Shown here: one piece after another, positions 24,593 to 36,500 of the stretch
Layout of the letters: each line of letters begins with the position of its first letter
Position numbering within the stretch: position 1 is the first letter of the stretch
NCBI RefSeq assembly: GCF_902859915.1
Contig: NZ_CADIKK010000009.1
Span: 124,001-188,000 of the forward strand
Length of the DNA: 64,000 nt
Origin: Paraburkholderia ultramafica
GTDB taxonomy: Bacteria > Pseudomonadota > Gammaproteobacteria > Burkholderiales > Burkholderiaceae
Reading direction: 5' to 3'
Notes under the pieces: model-generated
Database searches by the model: none
Seen by the model: the letters and a program-made list of their open reading frames with translations, nothing else
Told to the model about the DNA's origin: nothing
Program-made: the position numbers and the translations under genes

Positions 24593-27529
24593 ATGAAGCT
24601 CGAACACCCGGATCGTCTGATGAACCGCACTCCTCTCTCGCTCGCCGCGCTCGAAGTGCATGACGCCTTCGCCGAACGGCACATCGGCCCGGATTCGGCC
24701 GACCAGCAAGCGATGCTCGAAGCCCTCGGCTTCGCCTCGCGCGCCGCGCTGATCGACGCCGTCATTCCGAAGACGATCCGCCGCACCGAAACGCTGCCGC
24801 TCGGCCCCTTCGCGCAACCGAAGAGCGAAGCCGAAGCGCTCGCCGCGCTGCGCGAGCTCGCGGACAAGAACCAGGTGTTCCGCTCGTACATCGGGCAGGG
24901 CTACTACAACGCGCACACGCCGACGGTGATCCTGCGTAACGTGTTGGAAAATCCGGCGTGGTACACCGCGTACACGCCGTATCAGCCGGAAATCTCGCAA
25001 GGTCGTCTGGAAGCGCTGCTGAACTTCCAGCAAATGATCGTCGACCTGACCGGTCTGGCGATCTCGAACGCGTCGCTGCTCGACGAAGCCACCGCCGCCG
25101 CCGAAGCGATGACGCTGCTGCAACGCGTGGGCAAGCCGAAGTCGAACGTGTTCTTCGTCGCCGACGACGTGTTGCCGCAAACCATCGAAGTGGTGAAGAC
25201 GCGCGCGACGCCGGTCGGCATCGAAGTAAAAGTGGGCCCCGCCGCTGAAGCCCCCACCGCGAACGCGTTCGGCGTGCTGCTGCAATACCCGGGTGTGAAT
25301 GGCGACGTGCGCGACTACCGCGCGCTGACCGAAGCGATCCACGCGGCGGGCGGCCACGTGGTGGTCGCCGCCGATCTGCTCGCGCTGACCGTGCTCACGC
25401 CGCCGGGCGAATGGGGCGCGGACGTGGCCGTCGGCAACACGCAGCGCTTCGGTGTGCCGGTCGGCTTCGGCGGCCCGCATGCCGCTTACCTCGCAGTGCG
25501 CGACGAATTCAAGCGTCAGATGCCGGGCCGTCTGGTCGGCGTGACCGTCGATGCGCAAGGCAATCCCGCACTGCGTCTCGCGCTGCAAACGCGCGAACAG
25601 CATATCCGCCGCGAGAAGGCGACCTCGAACGTGTGTACCGCGCAGGCGCTGCTCGCGATCATGGCCAGCATGTACGCGGTGTATCACGGGCCGCACGGCC
25701 TGAAGACGATCGCGCTGCGCGTGAACCGCATCGCCGCGTTGCTCGCCGAAGGCGCGAAGCAACTCGGCTACAAGCTTGTCAACGAAACCTTCTTCGACAC
25801 GCTCACGTTCGACACCGGCGCGCGCACGCAGGCGCTGCTCGACGCGGCGACCGCGAAGCGCATCAACTTGCGGCGCGTGAGCGCCACGCAAGTGGGCCTG
25901 TCGATCGACGAAACCACCACGCGCCACGATCTGGCCGATCTGCTCGCCGTGTTCGCGCAAGCGGCTTTCGCCAGCGACGTGCCGCAAGTCGACGCGCTCG
26001 ACGCCGCGATGGCTGCGTCGAACACCGCATCGGTGCCGGCCGGGCTCGAGCGCACCAGCGCGTACCTCACGCACCACGTGTTCAACCGTCACCATTCGGA
26101 AACGGAAATGCTGCGCTATCTGCGCAGCCTGTCGGACAAGGATCTGGCGCTCGACCGTTCGATGATCCCGCTCGGCTCGTGCACGATGAAGCTGAACGCG
26201 ACGTCGGAAATGCTGCCGGTCACGTGGCCCGAATTCGGCCAGATCCATCCGTTCGCGCCGGCTGAGCAAACCGTCGGCTACCGCGAAATGATCGATCAGC
26301 TCGAAGCGATGCTGGTCGCCGCAACCGGCTACGCCGCCGTGTCGCTGCAACCGAATGCCGGCTCGCAAGGCGAGTACGCGGGTCTGTTGATCATCCACGC
26401 TTATCACGCGTCGCGCGGCGAAGCGCATCGCAACGTCTGCCTGATTCCCGCTTCGGCGCACGGCACGAACCCGGCGTCGGCGCAGATGGCCGGCATGCAG
26501 GTCGTGGTGGTCGCGTGCGACGCGCAAGGCAACGTCGATATCGAAGACCTGCAGAAGAAGGCCGCGCAGCACGCCGACAAGCTCGCGGCGATCATGATCA
26601 CGTATCCGTCCACGCACGGCGTGTTCGAGCAGAACGTCCGCGAAATCTGCGAGATCGTGCACGCGCACGGCGGCCAGGTCTATGTGGACGGCGCGAACAT
26701 GAACGCGATGGTCGGCCTGACCGCGCCGGGCCAGTTCGGCGGCGACGTTTCGCACCTGAACCTGCACAAGACTTTCTGCATTCCGCACGGCGGCGGCGGA
26801 CCGGGCGTCGGTCCGGTCGCGGTCGGCGCGCACCTCGCGCAGTTCCTGCCGAACCAGATCTCGTCGGGCTATGAACGCGCGCCGAACGGCATCGGCGCGG
26901 TGTCGGGCGCTCCGTACGGCTCCGCGTCGATCCTGCCGATCTCGTGGATGTACATCGCGATGATGGGCGCGAAGAACCTGACCGCCGCCACCGAAACCGC
27001 GATCCTCAACGCGAACTACGTCGCGAACAAACTCGCGCCGCACTATCCGGTGCTGTATTCGGGCCCGGGCGGACTGGTCGCGCACGAGTGCATTCTCGAT
27101 CTGCGCCCGCTCAAGGACACCAGCGGCATCACCGTCGACGACGTCGCCAAGCGCCTCGCCGACTACGGCTTCCACGCGCCGACGATGAGCTTCCCGGTGC
27201 CGGGCACGCTGATGGTCGAGCCGACCGAATCGGAGTCGAAGGAAGAACTCGACCGTTTCATCGAAGCGATGATCGCGATCCGCAACGAAATCCGCGCCGT
27301 CGAAGAAGGCCGCTCGGACCGCGAGGACAATCCGCTGAAGCACGCGCCGCACACTGCGGCGGTTGTGATCGCCGACGACTGGAAACATGCATATGCGCGC
27401 GAAACCGCCGCGTATCCGCTGCCGACGTTGATCGCGAAGAAGTACTGGCCGCCGGTCGGCCGGGCGGACAACGTGTACGGCGACCGCAATCTGTTCTGCT
27501 CCTGCGTGCCGATCGCCGACTACGAGTAA
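24593..27529 (+). CDS. gcvP: Glycine dehydrogenase (decarboxylating), P protein
   Basis: A 978-residue PLP enzyme that decarboxylates glycine and passes the aminomethyl group to GcvH. Both homologous halves are fused, as in E. coli. The N-terminal half has [17 protein letters not shown] and [11 protein letters not shown]. The C-terminal half carries the PLP-binding Lys in [18 protein letters not shown]. The start at 24593 is preceded by AGGAA; an upstream ATG-less extension is not conserved. Last of the three gcv genes. A strong GC-rich hairpin (27541-27588) without T-tract follows the stop. Confidence 0.97.
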   Translation: MKLEHPDRLMNRTPLSLAALEVHDAFAERHIGPDSADQQAMLEALGFASRAALIDAVIPKTIRRTETLPLGPFAQPKSEAEALAALRELADKNQVFRSYIGQGYYNAHTPTVILRNVLENPAWYTAYTPYQPEISQGRLEALLNFQQMIVDLTGLAISNASLLDEATAAAEAMTLLQRVGKPKSNVFFVADDVLPQTIEVVKTRATPVGIEVKVGPAAEAPTANAFGVLLQYPGVNGDVRDYRALTEAIHAAGGHVVVAADLLALTVLTPPGEWGADVAVGNTQRFGVPVGFGGPHAAYLAVRDEFKRQMPGRLVGVTVDAQGNPALRLALQTREQHIRREKATSNVCTAQALLAIMASMYAVYHGPHGLKTIALRVNRIAALLAEGAKQLGYKLVNETFFDTLTFDTGARTQALLDAATAKRINLRRVSATQVGLSIDETTTRHDLADLLAVFAQAAFASDVPQVDALDAAMAASNTASVPAGLERTSAYLTHHVFNRHHSETEMLRYLRSLSDKDLALDRSMIPLGSCTMKLNATSEMLPVTWPEFGQIHPFAPAEQTVGYREMIDQLEAMLVAATGYAAVSLQPNAGSQGEYAGLLIIHAYHASRGEAHRNVCLIPASAHGTNPASAQMAGMQVVVVACDAQGNVDIEDLQKKAAQHADKLAAIMITYPSTHGVFEQNVREICEIVHAHGGQVYVDGANMNAMVGLTAPGQFGGDVSHLNLHKTFCIPHGGGGPGVGPVAVGAHLAQFLPNQISSGYERAPNGIGAVSGAPYGSASILPISWMYIAMMGAKNLTAATETAILNANYVANKLAPHYPVLYSGPGGLVAHECILDLRPLKDTSGITVDDVAKRLADYGFHAPTMSFPVPGTLMVEPTESESKEELDRFIEAMIAIRNEIRAVEEGRSDREDNPLKHAPHTAAVVIADDWKHAYARETAAYPLPTLIAKKYWPPVGRADNVYGDRNLFCSCVPIADYE

Positions 27530-27665
27530 GCATGGCCGCGCCGCGCATCGCCCGCTGTCTGGCACAGGCAGCAGGGCGGTGCGCGCGGCTCTGTCCGCAC
27601 TCCTGTCGCTGATGGCCGCAAACGGCTAACATCACACACCGAATCAGCCTAACGAGGAGTTTCGC

Positions 27666-28796
27666 ATGGCGCGAAAGGTGCGATCGATGCAAAGCCGGGC
27701 CGAAGCAAGGCGAGCCCGCACATGGCGACAAACTTGCGCGCTGCTGCTGGCTGGCGCAGCCGCGCTGCTGCCGCTGCGGCAGGCGCAGGCCGCGATGAAT
27801 TTCTGTGCGGCGCCCGCGTTGCAAACCAGCGAGCGCACCAACGCCGATCCCGGCGTGAAGGCGCTCGTCAGCAATGTGCAGGCGCATCTGAACGAAGCGC
27901 CGCATGCGCTCGCGAGGCTGCACACCGAGGGCACGTTACCGCACGAGGACATCTACGATCAAAGCGTCGAAGCGGAGAAAGATCTCGATCTGCTGCGCGA
28001 CGCCGCGCTCGCGTGGCGCGCGACCAGCGACGACCGTTTTCTGAAGCTCGTCGACCGCTTGCTGTACGCGTGGGTCACGACTTATCAGCCGAGTTTCAAT
28101 CCGATCGACGAAACCCGTTTTGAAGGGCTGATCCTCGCCTACGACATGACGGCGAGCGCGTTGCCCGTGAAGACGCGCAATGCGGCGATGGCGTTTCTGA
28201 CCAGGTTCGCGAACGGCTACATCGCGCAGATCGACGCGCAGCCGCGACCGCTGAAGGGCACGTTCCGCAACAATTGGCAGAGCCACCGTATCAAGCTGAT
28301 CGCGATGGCCGCGTTCACGCTCGATAACCGCAAGATGATCAACGCGGCGCAGCGTCTGTTCGTCGAGCATATCGGCGACAACATCGCGCCGGATGGCTCG
28401 ACCATCGACTTCAGCGAACGCGACGCGCTGCATTACGTCACCTACGATCTGCAGCCGCTCGTGATGGCCGCGCTCGCCGCGCGCCGCCACAACCGCAACT
28501 GGCTGCAGGAGAAGGGCGCCAACGGCGCCACGCTGCTGGCCGCGCTCAACTGGCTTGCACCGTACGCGACCGGCAGTCAGACGCATGAAGAATTCGTGCA
28601 TTCGAACGTCGCATTCGACGCGAAACGTCGCGAGGCCGGCTTGCCCGGCTACTCGGGTCAATGGGACCCGAAGAACGCGACGGAACTGTTTCATCTGGCG
28701 GCGCGTCTCGACGGACGCTTTACGCCGATCGCGCTGCAGCTCGCACCGACGCCGCCCGCGTGGCTCGCCGTGTGTTTGCCGCTGCCGGCGCGCTAA
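27666..28796 (+). CDS. Exported alginate-lyase-family (PL5-like) protein
   Basis: A 376-residue protein with an N-terminal signal peptide (a basic start, a hydrophobic stretch LLLAGAAALLPL, cleavage near AQAAM). The body is an alpha/alpha-barrel of the alginate lyase AlgL type: DLLRDAALAWRATSDDRFLKLV, then NNWQSHRIKLIAMAAFTLDN (the Asn-Asn and His region of the active site), then DALHYVTYDLQPLVMAALAARR. It would be periplasmic and cleave or bind a polyuronate. The actual polysaccharide is unknown. It lies between gcvP and sdaA on the same strand, with GAGGAG upstream of its start; there is no obvious metabolic link. Confidence 0.75.
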   Translation: MARKVRSMQSRAEARRARTWRQTCALLLAGAAALLPLRQAQAAMNFCAAPALQTSERTNADPGVKALVSNVQAHLNEAPHALARLHTEGTLPHEDIYDQSVEAEKDLDLLRDAALAWRATSDDRFLKLVDRLLYAWVTTYQPSFNPIDETRFEGLILAYDMTASALPVKTRNAAMAFLTRFANGYIAQIDAQPRPLKGTFRNNWQSHRIKLIAMAAFTLDNRKMINAAQRLFVEHIGDNIAPDGSTIDFSERDALHYVTYDLQPLVMAALAARRHNRNWLQEKGANGATLLAALNWLAPYATGSQTHEEFVHSNVAFDAKRREAGLPGYSGQWDPKNATELFHLAARLDGRFTPIALQLAPTPPAWLAVCLPLPAR

Positions 28797-28823
28797 AATC
28801 TACTAATCAGCAGGGAGCAGTCA

Positions 28824-30212
28824 ATGGCAGTCAGTGTGTTCGATCTCTTCAAAATCGGCATTGGTCCGTCCAGTTCGCATACGGTCGGGCCGATGCGCGC
28901 GGCGCTGATGTTCGCTCAAGGGCTTGAACGCGACGGGCTGCTGGATGCGACCGCATCGGTGAAAGTGGATCTGTACGGATCGCTCGGCGCGACAGGCAAG
29001 GGGCACGGCACGGATCGCGGCGTGATGCTCGGCTTGATGGGCGATGCGCCCGACACGGTCGACCCGGACACGATCGTGCAGCGGCTCGAAGCGGTGCGGG
29101 TGTCGCGCAAGCTGGCGCTACTCGGCACACACGAGGTGCCGTTCGTGCAGAAGGATCACATTTCGTTTTACCGGCAGGCGCTGCCCGAGCATCCGAACGG
29201 CCTGAAGCTGCGCGCGTTCGACGCGCAAGGCGAGACGTTGCGCGAGTCGACCTATCTGTCGGTGGGCGGCGGCTTTGTGGTGACAGCCGGCGCGCCGAAC
29301 ACGAAGGTGCTGAGCGCCGTCGATCAACTGCCGCACCCGTTTCGCACCGGCAACGAGTTGCTCGCGCTGTGTGAATCGACCGGCAAGAGCATCGCTCAGT
29401 TGATGTGGGAAAACGAGCGCGTCTGGCATACCGAAGAAGAGACGCGCGCCGGCTTGCTGAAAATCTGGGACGTGATGCAGTCGTGCGTGGCGCGCGGGTG
29501 CGGCATCAACAATCCGGATGCCGACGGTCACTTGCCTGGGCCCTTCCAGGTGAAGCGTCGCGCGCCGCAGTTGTATCGCGCGCTGACCGGCAATCCTGAG
29601 CTCGCGCTGCGTGATCCGTTGTCGATGGTCGACTGGATCAATCTCTACGCGATCGCCGTCAACGAAGAGAACGCCGCGGGCGGCCGTGTCGTGACCGCGC
29701 CGACCAACGGCGCCGCCGGCATCATTCCGGCCGTGCTGCATTACTACACGCGCTTCATGCCGGGCTCGAACCAGCAAGGCGTGATCGACTTCCTGATGAC
29801 GGCGGCGGCAATCGGCATTCTGTACAAGCTGAACGCGTCGATTTCCGGTGCCGAAGTGGGCTGCCAGGGCGAGGTGGGCGTGGCCTGCTCGATGGCCGCG
29901 GGCGCGCTTGCCGCGGTGATGGGCGGCACGCCGAAGCAGGTGGAGAACGCCGCGGAAATCGGCATGGAGCATAACCTCGGACTGACGTGCGATCCGGTCG
30001 GTGGCATGGTGCAGATTCCGTGCATCGAACGCAACGCGATGGCATCGGTGAAGGCGGTCAACGCGGCGCGCATGGCGTTGCGCGGCGACGGCAGCCACTA
30101 TGTGTCGCTCGATTCGGTGATCAAGACCATGCGCGAGACCGGCGCGGACATGAAGACCAAGTACAAGGAAACGTCGCGGGGCGGGTTGGCGGTGAATATC
30201 GTCGAGTGTTGA
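28824..30212 (+). CDS. sdaA: L-serine ammonia-lyase (serine deaminase)
   Basis: A 462-residue iron-sulfur enzyme converting L-serine to pyruvate and ammonia. The single-chain form has an N-terminal beta domain ([19 protein letters not shown]) and a C-terminal alpha domain with the cluster cysteines in [16 protein letters not shown] and [27 protein letters not shown] precedes the ATG. It starts 27 bases after the alginate-lyase-like gene and ends in a terminator. With the upstream glycine cleavage operon and serine hydroxymethyltransferase, it completes a glycine-serine-pyruvate route. Confidence 0.97.
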   Translation: MAVSVFDLFKIGIGPSSSHTVGPMRAALMFAQGLERDGLLDATASVKVDLYGSLGATGKGHGTDRGVMLGLMGDAPDTVDPDTIVQRLEAVRVSRKLALLGTHEVPFVQKDHISFYRQALPEHPNGLKLRAFDAQGETLRESTYLSVGGGFVVTAGAPNTKVLSAVDQLPHPFRTGNELLALCESTGKSIAQLMWENERVWHTEEETRAGLLKIWDVMQSCVARGCGINNPDADGHLPGPFQVKRRAPQLYRALTGNPELALRDPLSMVDWINLYAIAVNEENAAGGRVVTAPTNGAAGIIPAVLHYYTRFMPGSNQQGVIDFLMTAAAIGILYKLNASISGAEVGCQGEVGVACSMAAGALAAVMGGTPKQVENAAEIGMEHNLGLTCDPVGGMVQIPCIERNAMASVKAVNAARMALRGDGSHYVSLDSVIKTMRETGADMKTKYKETSRGGLAVNIVEC

Positions 30213-30237
30213 GGACGGTGCTTCATTGCGGATGACG

Positions 30238-30260
30238 ACGCGGGCCACGGCCCGCGTTTT
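30238..30260 (+). terminator. Intrinsic terminator of sdaA
   Basis: ACGCGGGCC / GGCCCGCGT with a very short loop is followed by TTTT, 26 bases after the stop codon. Confidence 0.85.
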
Positions 30261-30436
30261 CATTGGTGCATTCGCTGTTCATGCTTTCTCTTCACCGGCA
30301 AGACAGTTGCGCTGCGCCATGACAGCGGACGCGCGCTGGGCGTAAGCTGTCGAAGCGCCCATCGGCCAACGTTCCACATTCCGTCGATGCGGCACTATCC
30401 GACCGCACTCATGCACTGCCTGGAGGCTTCTTCGCA

Positions 30437-32155
30437 ATGTCGCTGCCGAATGCTCCCGTTTCAGATTCCAACGCCGCTCGCACCACCGGCGCGCGCCTCG
30501 TCGTCGATGCTTTCCTCACGCACGGTGTCGAACGCGTTTTCTGTGTGCCCGGCGAAAGCTTTCTCGCCGTGCTGGACTCGCTGCACGACGAGACTGAACG
30601 CGTCCAGACCATAGTTTGCCGCCACGAAGCCGCGGCGGCGAACATGGCGGAAGCGGTCGGCAAACTGACCGGCCGCCCGGGCGTTGCGCTCGTCACACGC
30701 GGACCGGGCGCGACACATGCGTCGATCGGCGTGCACACCGCGTTCCAGGACTCCACGCCGATGATCCTGCTGATCGGCCAATGCGCACGCGAGCATCTGG
30801 ACCGCGAGGCATTCCAGGAAATCGACTATCGGCGCATGTTCGGTCAGATGGCGAAGTGGGTCGCGCAAATCGACGACCCGAAGCGCATTCCCGAATATCT
30901 GAGCCATGCGTTTCACACCGCGACTTCAGGGCGGCCGGGGCCGGTCGTGCTGTCACTGCCCGAAGATGTGTTGAGCGATGAATGCGAAGCCGTGGCCGGC
31001 GTGCCGGCCTATCAGCGCGTGGCGGCGTCGCCGTCCGGCGCGCAGATCGACAAGCTGCGCCAGTTGCTCGAAGGCGCGCAGCGGCCCATGGTGATCGCGG
31101 GCGGCAGCGGCTGGACGCCGGCGGCATGCGCGGACCTGCGGCGCTTCGTCGAGAACTGGCAACTGCCGGTCGGCCTCGCGTTCCGCTTCCAGGACACGCT
31201 CGATAACGAGCATCCGAACTACGCGGGCGACGTCGGCCTCGGCATCAATCCGGCGCTCGCGCAGCGTATCCGCGACGCCGATCTGTTGCTCGCGCTTGGT
31301 CCGCGCCTGGGCGAAGCAACCACGAACGGCTATACGCTGCTCGACATTCCGAAGACCAGGCAGACGCTCGTGCATGTGCATCAAGGCGCGGAAGAGTTGG
31401 GACGCGTGTATGTCGCGGATCTGCCGATCGTCTCCGGCATGCCCGAGCTGGCGGCGTTGCTGGCGGCGTTAAAGCCGTCCGCCGGCAAGCTGGCATGGGC
31501 GGGTCAGGCGGAAGACGCGCACCGCGCGTATCTCGAGTGGCGCAAACCTCGCCCGATTCCCGGCGACGTGCAAATGGGCGAGGTGATCCAGCAGCTACGT
31601 GCGCATCTGCCGGACGACGCAATCCTCACGAACGGCGCAGGCAATTACGCGACGTGGCTGCATCGGCATTTCTCGTATCGACACTATCGCTCGCAACTCG
31701 CGCCGACGAGTGGGGCGATGGGCTACGGCGTGCCGGCGGCGATCGCGGCGAAGTCGATGTATCCGCAACGCGCGGTCGTCGCGCTCGCCGGCGACGGCTG
31801 CTTCATGATGGCCGCGCAGGAACTGGCAACGGCAATGCAGTACGATCTTCATGTGCTTTTCATCGTCGTGAACAACAGCCACTTCGGCACGATCCGGATG
31901 CATCAGGAGCGGCATTATCCGAACCGCGTGCATGGCACCGGGCTCACGAATCCGGACTTCGCGGCGTTCGCGCGGTCGTTCGGCGCGCACGGAGAGACGG
32001 TGGAGCGGACCGAGGATTTTCTGCCTGCCTTGCAACGTGCGATGAACGCGCAGCGCGCGGCGCTGATCGAGATTCGCATGCCGCAGGAAGCGAGCACGCC
32101 GGGCGCGACGTTGGAGCAGATTCGCGAGCAGGGGAGGAAGTTGCGCGGGGAGTAG
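30437..32155 (+). CDS. Thiamine-diphosphate-dependent enzyme, acetolactate-synthase-like large subunit
   Basis: A 572-residue member of the acetolactate synthase / benzoylformate decarboxylase superfamily. The N-terminal Pyr domain has the activating Glu in IVCRHEAAAANMAEA and the GPGATHASIGVH loop. The C-terminal PP domain carries the ThDP/Mg motif GDGCFMMAAQELATAMQ...VVNNSHFGTIRMHQE. No separate regulatory subunit gene (ilvH/ilvN-like) is adjacent, so it is probably not the biosynthetic acetohydroxyacid synthase. A 2-oxo-acid decarboxylase or glyoxylate carboligase-type role is possible. A GGAGG box lies upstream of the ATG. Confidence 0.85.
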   Translation: MSLPNAPVSDSNAARTTGARLVVDAFLTHGVERVFCVPGESFLAVLDSLHDETERVQTIVCRHEAAAANMAEAVGKLTGRPGVALVTRGPGATHASIGVHTAFQDSTPMILLIGQCAREHLDREAFQEIDYRRMFGQMAKWVAQIDDPKRIPEYLSHAFHTATSGRPGPVVLSLPEDVLSDECEAVAGVPAYQRVAASPSGAQIDKLRQLLEGAQRPMVIAGGSGWTPAACADLRRFVENWQLPVGLAFRFQDTLDNEHPNYAGDVGLGINPALAQRIRDADLLLALGPRLGEATTNGYTLLDIPKTRQTLVHVHQGAEELGRVYVADLPIVSGMPELAALLAALKPSAGKLAWAGQAEDAHRAYLEWRKPRPIPGDVQMGEVIQQLRAHLPDDAILTNGAGNYATWLHRHFSYRHYRSQLAPTSGAMGYGVPAAIAAKSMYPQRAVVALAGDGCFMMAAQELATAMQYDLHVLFIVVNNSHFGTIRMHQERHYPNRVHGTGLTNPDFAAFARSFGAHGETVERTEDFLPALQRAMNAQRAALIEIRMPQEASTPGATLEQIREQGRKLRGE

Positions 32156-32223
32156 TGAGGCAGTTGGGTGGCATGTGTTGAGCGTGTGGGCTAGCAAGCC
32201 ACGTCAGCACAAACAAACAGCAA

Positions 32224-32253
32224 TAAAAAAACCCCGCCGAAGCGGGGTTTTTT
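32224..32253. terminator. Bidirectional intrinsic terminator
   Basis: AAAAAACCCCGC-CGAA-GCGGGGTTTTTT is a symmetric stem with T6 on both strands, separating the convergent ThDP-enzyme gene and the binding-protein gene. Confidence 0.95.
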
Positions 32254-32283
32254 ATGACGTCAACGCAAGCAGCAAATAGCCTC

Positions 32284-33432
32284 TTACTTGCCGCCCACGC
32301 TTTGCAGCGTCGTCCACTTGCCGTCGACCACCTTGTACAGCGTGATGCCGCCGTTCTTCAGATCGCCGCGGCTGTCGTACGCGAGGTTCGACGACGTCAC
32401 AGCCGGCATCGAGGTCTTCGCGAGCACCGGCAGGTACTTGGCCGGATCGGTCGAGTTAGCGGTCTTCATCGCGGCGAACATCGCCATTGCGCCGTCGTAA
32501 GCGTACGGCGAGTACGTTTGCACGTCTTCGTTGAAACGCTTCTTGTACTTCGCGACGTAGTCCTTGCCGCCCGGCATTTCTTCCAGCGGCAGGCCGGCGA
32601 GCGACGCCACCGTGCCGTTCGCCGCGTCACCTGCGAGCTTGATGAAGGTCGGCGTGTGAACCATTTCGCCGCCCATCAACGGAGCCTTCACGCCCAGTTG
32701 CTTCATCTGCTTGACCATCGGCGCCGCTTGCGAATCCGCGCCGCCGTAATAGATCAGGTCCGGGTTCGCCGACTTCAGCTTGGTCAGGATCGACTTGAAG
32801 TCCACGGCCTTGTCGTTCGTGTATTCACGATCGACGATCGTCGCGCCCGAAGCCTTCGCGGCCTTTTCGAACTGATCAGCCAGACCCTGGCCGTAAGCCG
32901 TACGGTCGTCGACGATCGCAATCTTCTTCATGCCGAGGTTCTTGACCGCGAACGTGCCGGCGACCGAACCTTGCTGCGTATCGGACGTCATCATGCGGAA
33001 CGTGGTCTTGAAGCCTTGTTGCGTGTATTCCGGCGCCGTCGCCATGGCGATCTGCGGGATGCCCGCGTTCGCATAGATGCGCGAAGCCGGAATCGTGGTG
33101 CCCGAATTGAAGTGGCCGAGCATGCCCTTGATGCCGTCATCCACCAGCTTTTGCGCGACGGTTGTGCCGGTGCGCGGGTCAGCCTGGTCGTCGGCCGCAT
33201 CCAACACGAAGCGAACCTGCTTGCCGCCGATCACCGGCTTGGTCGCGTTCATCTCTTCCACTGCCAGCGTAATGCCGTTCTGGAAGTCCTTGCCGTAGTG
33301 AGCCTGCGCGCCCGTCATCGGACCGGCGAAACCCACCTTTACGTCTTCTGTCGATTGTGCATGGGCCGTCCCCGCCAGCGACATCGCTGCAACCAGCGCT
33401 GCGCCTGCCAGCTGTTTCATCTTGTGCTGCAT
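32284..33432 (-). CDS. Branched-chain amino acid ABC transporter substrate-binding protein
   Basis: A 382-residue periplasmic binding protein of the LivJ/LivK type. A signal peptide (about residues 1-25, ending GTAHA) precedes the two-lobed Leu/Ile/Val-binding fold: VKVGFAGPMTGAQAHYGKDFQNGI, then FVLDAADDQADPRTGTTVAQKLV, then IAIVDDRTAYGQGLADQFEKAA. An excellent AAGGAG site lies before the ATG at 33432. No permease or ATPase genes are adjacent; a livF-livMG-livH cluster lies 28 kb to the right on the same strand and could be its partner. Confidence 0.92.
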   Translation of the reverse strand: MQHKMKQLAGAALVAAMSLAGTAHAQSTEDVKVGFAGPMTGAQAHYGKDFQNGITLAVEEMNATKPVIGGKQVRFVLDAADDQADPRTGTTVAQKLVDDGIKGMLGHFNSGTTIPASRIYANAGIPQIAMATAPEYTQQGFKTTFRMMTSDTQQGSVAGTFAVKNLGMKKIAIVDDRTAYGQGLADQFEKAAKASGATIVDREYTNDKAVDFKSILTKLKSANPDLIYYGGADSQAAPMVKQMKQLGVKAPLMGGEMVHTPTFIKLAGDAANGTVASLAGLPLEEMPGGKDYVAKYKKRFNEDVQTYSPYAYDGAMAMFAAMKTANSTDPAKYLPVLAKTSMPAVTSSNLAYDSRGDLKNGGITLYKVVDGKWTTLQSVGGK

Positions 33433-33520
33433 AGCTTCTCCTTGGTACCAGGTGTAGATGGAGCGATATCGGGGTCGCCGTACCGCTTCCGTTTTTATTG
33501 AGGGGATCGATGAGGTTCGC

Positions 33521-36500
33521 TCAACCGATCGTCATCAAATTCGCATTGCCGCCTGCTGCTGCCGTGTTCACGCTGACCGAGCGCTCCGTCAACAGACGCT
33601 CGAGCGCGTAATCCTCCTCGCCGCTTTCCAGCGCGCGCGCCGCGACGCCCTGCACCGAGACAATCGGCCCCGCGCGCTTCGCAACTTCCTTCACCAGCGC
33701 CAGCAATTCGTCGCTGTCGCCTTCGAACAGCACCGCGTCGAACGGCGTATCCGCGCTCTTCTTCACGCTCGCGTGCGACTTCAGCGACGCGGGCAACTGC
33801 GAGACCAATTGTTCACCTGCCGCGCCTTCGAACAGCGCACGATTTCCCGTAGCCAGCGCGGCGGCCAACTGCACGCGCGCGCCGCTCGCCGTCGACGCGA
33901 CACACAGCACCGTGCCGCGCGCGCCCAGCGTGTAGGTATTGCGCTCGCCAGTCGGCCCCGACAATACCGCGGTCGCGCCCGCCGGCACATGCGACAGATA
34001 ACCGTCGCAGCGTGCGGCCAGTTGCGGCTGGCGTTCGGCGATCAGCCAGTCACGCAGCGCGGTCAACGCAGCGGACGGATTGTCGCTGTTTTCAGCGGTT
34101 TGCGGTACATCCGCCACCAGCGCCTGGGCGAGCGACTTCGGCAGGCCCGCCGGACGCGTGGCCAGCAGCCGCTGCAGATACAGCGCGCCACCCGCTTTCG
34201 GACCCGTGCCCGACAAACCTTCGCCGCCGAACGGCTGCACGCCCACGACCGCGCCGATCACGTTGCGGTTCACGTAGATGTTGCCGACGTGCGCGCGGCT
34301 GATCACGTGAGCGATGGTTTCATCGATCCGCGTATGGATGCCGAGCGTCAGGCCGTAGCCGGTCGTACGGATCTGTTCGAGCAGCTTGTCGAGCTGGCTG
34401 CGCCGGTAACGCACCACGTGCAGCACCGGGCCGAACACTTCGCGCTTCAGTTCGTCGATGCTGTCGAGTTCGATCAGCGTCGGCGGCACGAACGTGCCTT
34501 GCGCGGTGCCTTCCGGCATCGTCAATTGTTCGACCTTGCGGCCTTTCTCGCGCATCGTCGCGACGTGCGCGTCGATGCCACGCTTCGCGTCAAGGTCGAT
34601 CACCGGGCCGACGTCAATCGACAGACGGTCCGGATTGCCGATCGCCAGTTCGCGCATCGCGCCCGTCAACATTTCGAGCGTGCGGTCCGCGACATCATCC
34701 TGTAGACAAAGAACGCGCAGCGCGGAACACCGTTGACCGGCGGAGTCGAACGACGATTGCAGCACGTCGGCCACCACCTGTTCGGCGAGCGCCGACGAAT
34801 CGACGATCATCGCGTTCTGGCCGCCGGTTTCGGCGATCAGCGGAATTGGCTTGCCGTCCGGATCGAGGCGGCTCGACAACGTCTTGTTGATCAAACGCGC
34901 GACTTCGGTCGAACCGGTGAACATCACGGCGCGAGTGCGCGGATCGGCCACCAACGCGGCGCCAACCGTTTCGCCATTGCCCGGCAGCAGTTGCACGGCG
35001 CCCGCCGGCACGCCGGCTTCGCGCAGAATGCGCACGGCTTGCGCGGCGATCAGCGGCGTTTGTTCAGCCGGCTTCGCGAGCACGGTGTTGCCGGCTGCAA
35101 GCGCGGCGGCCACCTGGCCCATGAAAATCGCCAGCGGGAAATTCCACGGACTGATACAGACCACCGGACCGAGCGGACGGTGCGTGTCGTTCGAGAACTC
35201 GTCGCGAATCTGCGTGGAGTAGTAGCGCAGGAAGTCGATCGCTTCGCGGATTTCCGCAACCGCGTTCGCCAGCGATTTGCCGGCTTCACGCACCACCAGA
35301 CCCATCAGCGTGTGCATCTGCGCTTCGAGCAGATCGGCGGCACGCGCGAGGCAATCGGCGCGTGCGTCGACCGGCGTGGCCTGCCAGATCGGCGCGGCGG
35401 CAACCGCATGCGCGAGCGCGGCGCTCACGTGCTCCGGCGTCGCTTCGACGACCGTGCCGACGAGGTCGCGATGGTCCGCCGGATTGCGCACGTCGCGCGC
35501 GGTGCCCACCGCGATCTGGTTGTCTTCGAGCATCGGCGCGGCGCGCCACGGATGATGCGCGCTCGCCAGCAAGGCCGACGACAACGATGCCAGCCGATGT
35601 TCGTTCGACAGATCGAGGCCCATCGAATTGAGACGCTCGGCGCCATACAGATTGCGCGGCAGCGGAATCTTCGCGTGCGGCGCGCCGAGCGGGACGATCT
35701 TCGACGCTTCGTCGACCGGGTCGGCGATCAGGTCCTTGATCGCGACGCTTTCATCGGCGATGCGGTTTACGAACGATGTGTTCGCGCCGTTTTCCAGCAG
35801 ACGGCGCACGAGGTACGCGAGTAGCGTTTCATGCGTGCCGACCGGCGCGTACACGCGGCACGGACGGTTCAGCTTGTCGCGGCCGGTGACTTCCTCGTAC
35901 AGCGGCTCGCCCATGCCGTGCAGGCACTGGAACTCGTACTGACCGGGGTAGTAGTTGTTGCCTGCGAGGTGATAGATCGCCGACAGCGTGTGCGCGTTGT
36001 GCGTGGCGAACTGCGGATAGACCGCATCCGGCGCGCCGAGCAGCTTCTTCGCGCACGCGAGGTACGACACGTCCGTGTAGATCTTGCGCGTGTACACCGG
36101 ATAGCCTTCGAGGCCGTCCACTTGCGCGCGCTTGATTTCGGTGTCCCAGTACGCGCCCTTCACGAGGCGCACCATGATGCGGTGACGGCTGCGGCGCGCC
36201 AGATCGATCAGGTACTCGATCACGAACGGGCAACGCTTCTGATACGCCTGCACCACAAAGCCGATACCGTTCCAGCCGGCCAGCTCCGGATCGAAGCACA
36301 GCGCTTCGAGCAGATCCAGCGAGATTTCGAGGCGGTCGGCTTCTTCGGCGTCGATATTCAGGCCGATGTCGTAGCGGCGCGCGAGGATCGCGAGCGAGCG
36401 CACGCGCGGCAGCAGTTCGCTCATCGTGCGTTCGTGCTGCGACCGCGAGTAGCGGGCGTGCAGCGCGGAGAGCTTGATCGAGATGCCCGGGCCTTCGTAG

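Noticed and set aside
24533..27565. A 1010-residue open frame on the minus strand opposite gcvP
   Set aside because: It is the shadow of gcvP in a GC-rich genome: Arg/His/Ala-rich composition, no family features, and the plus strand encodes a fully conserved P protein.
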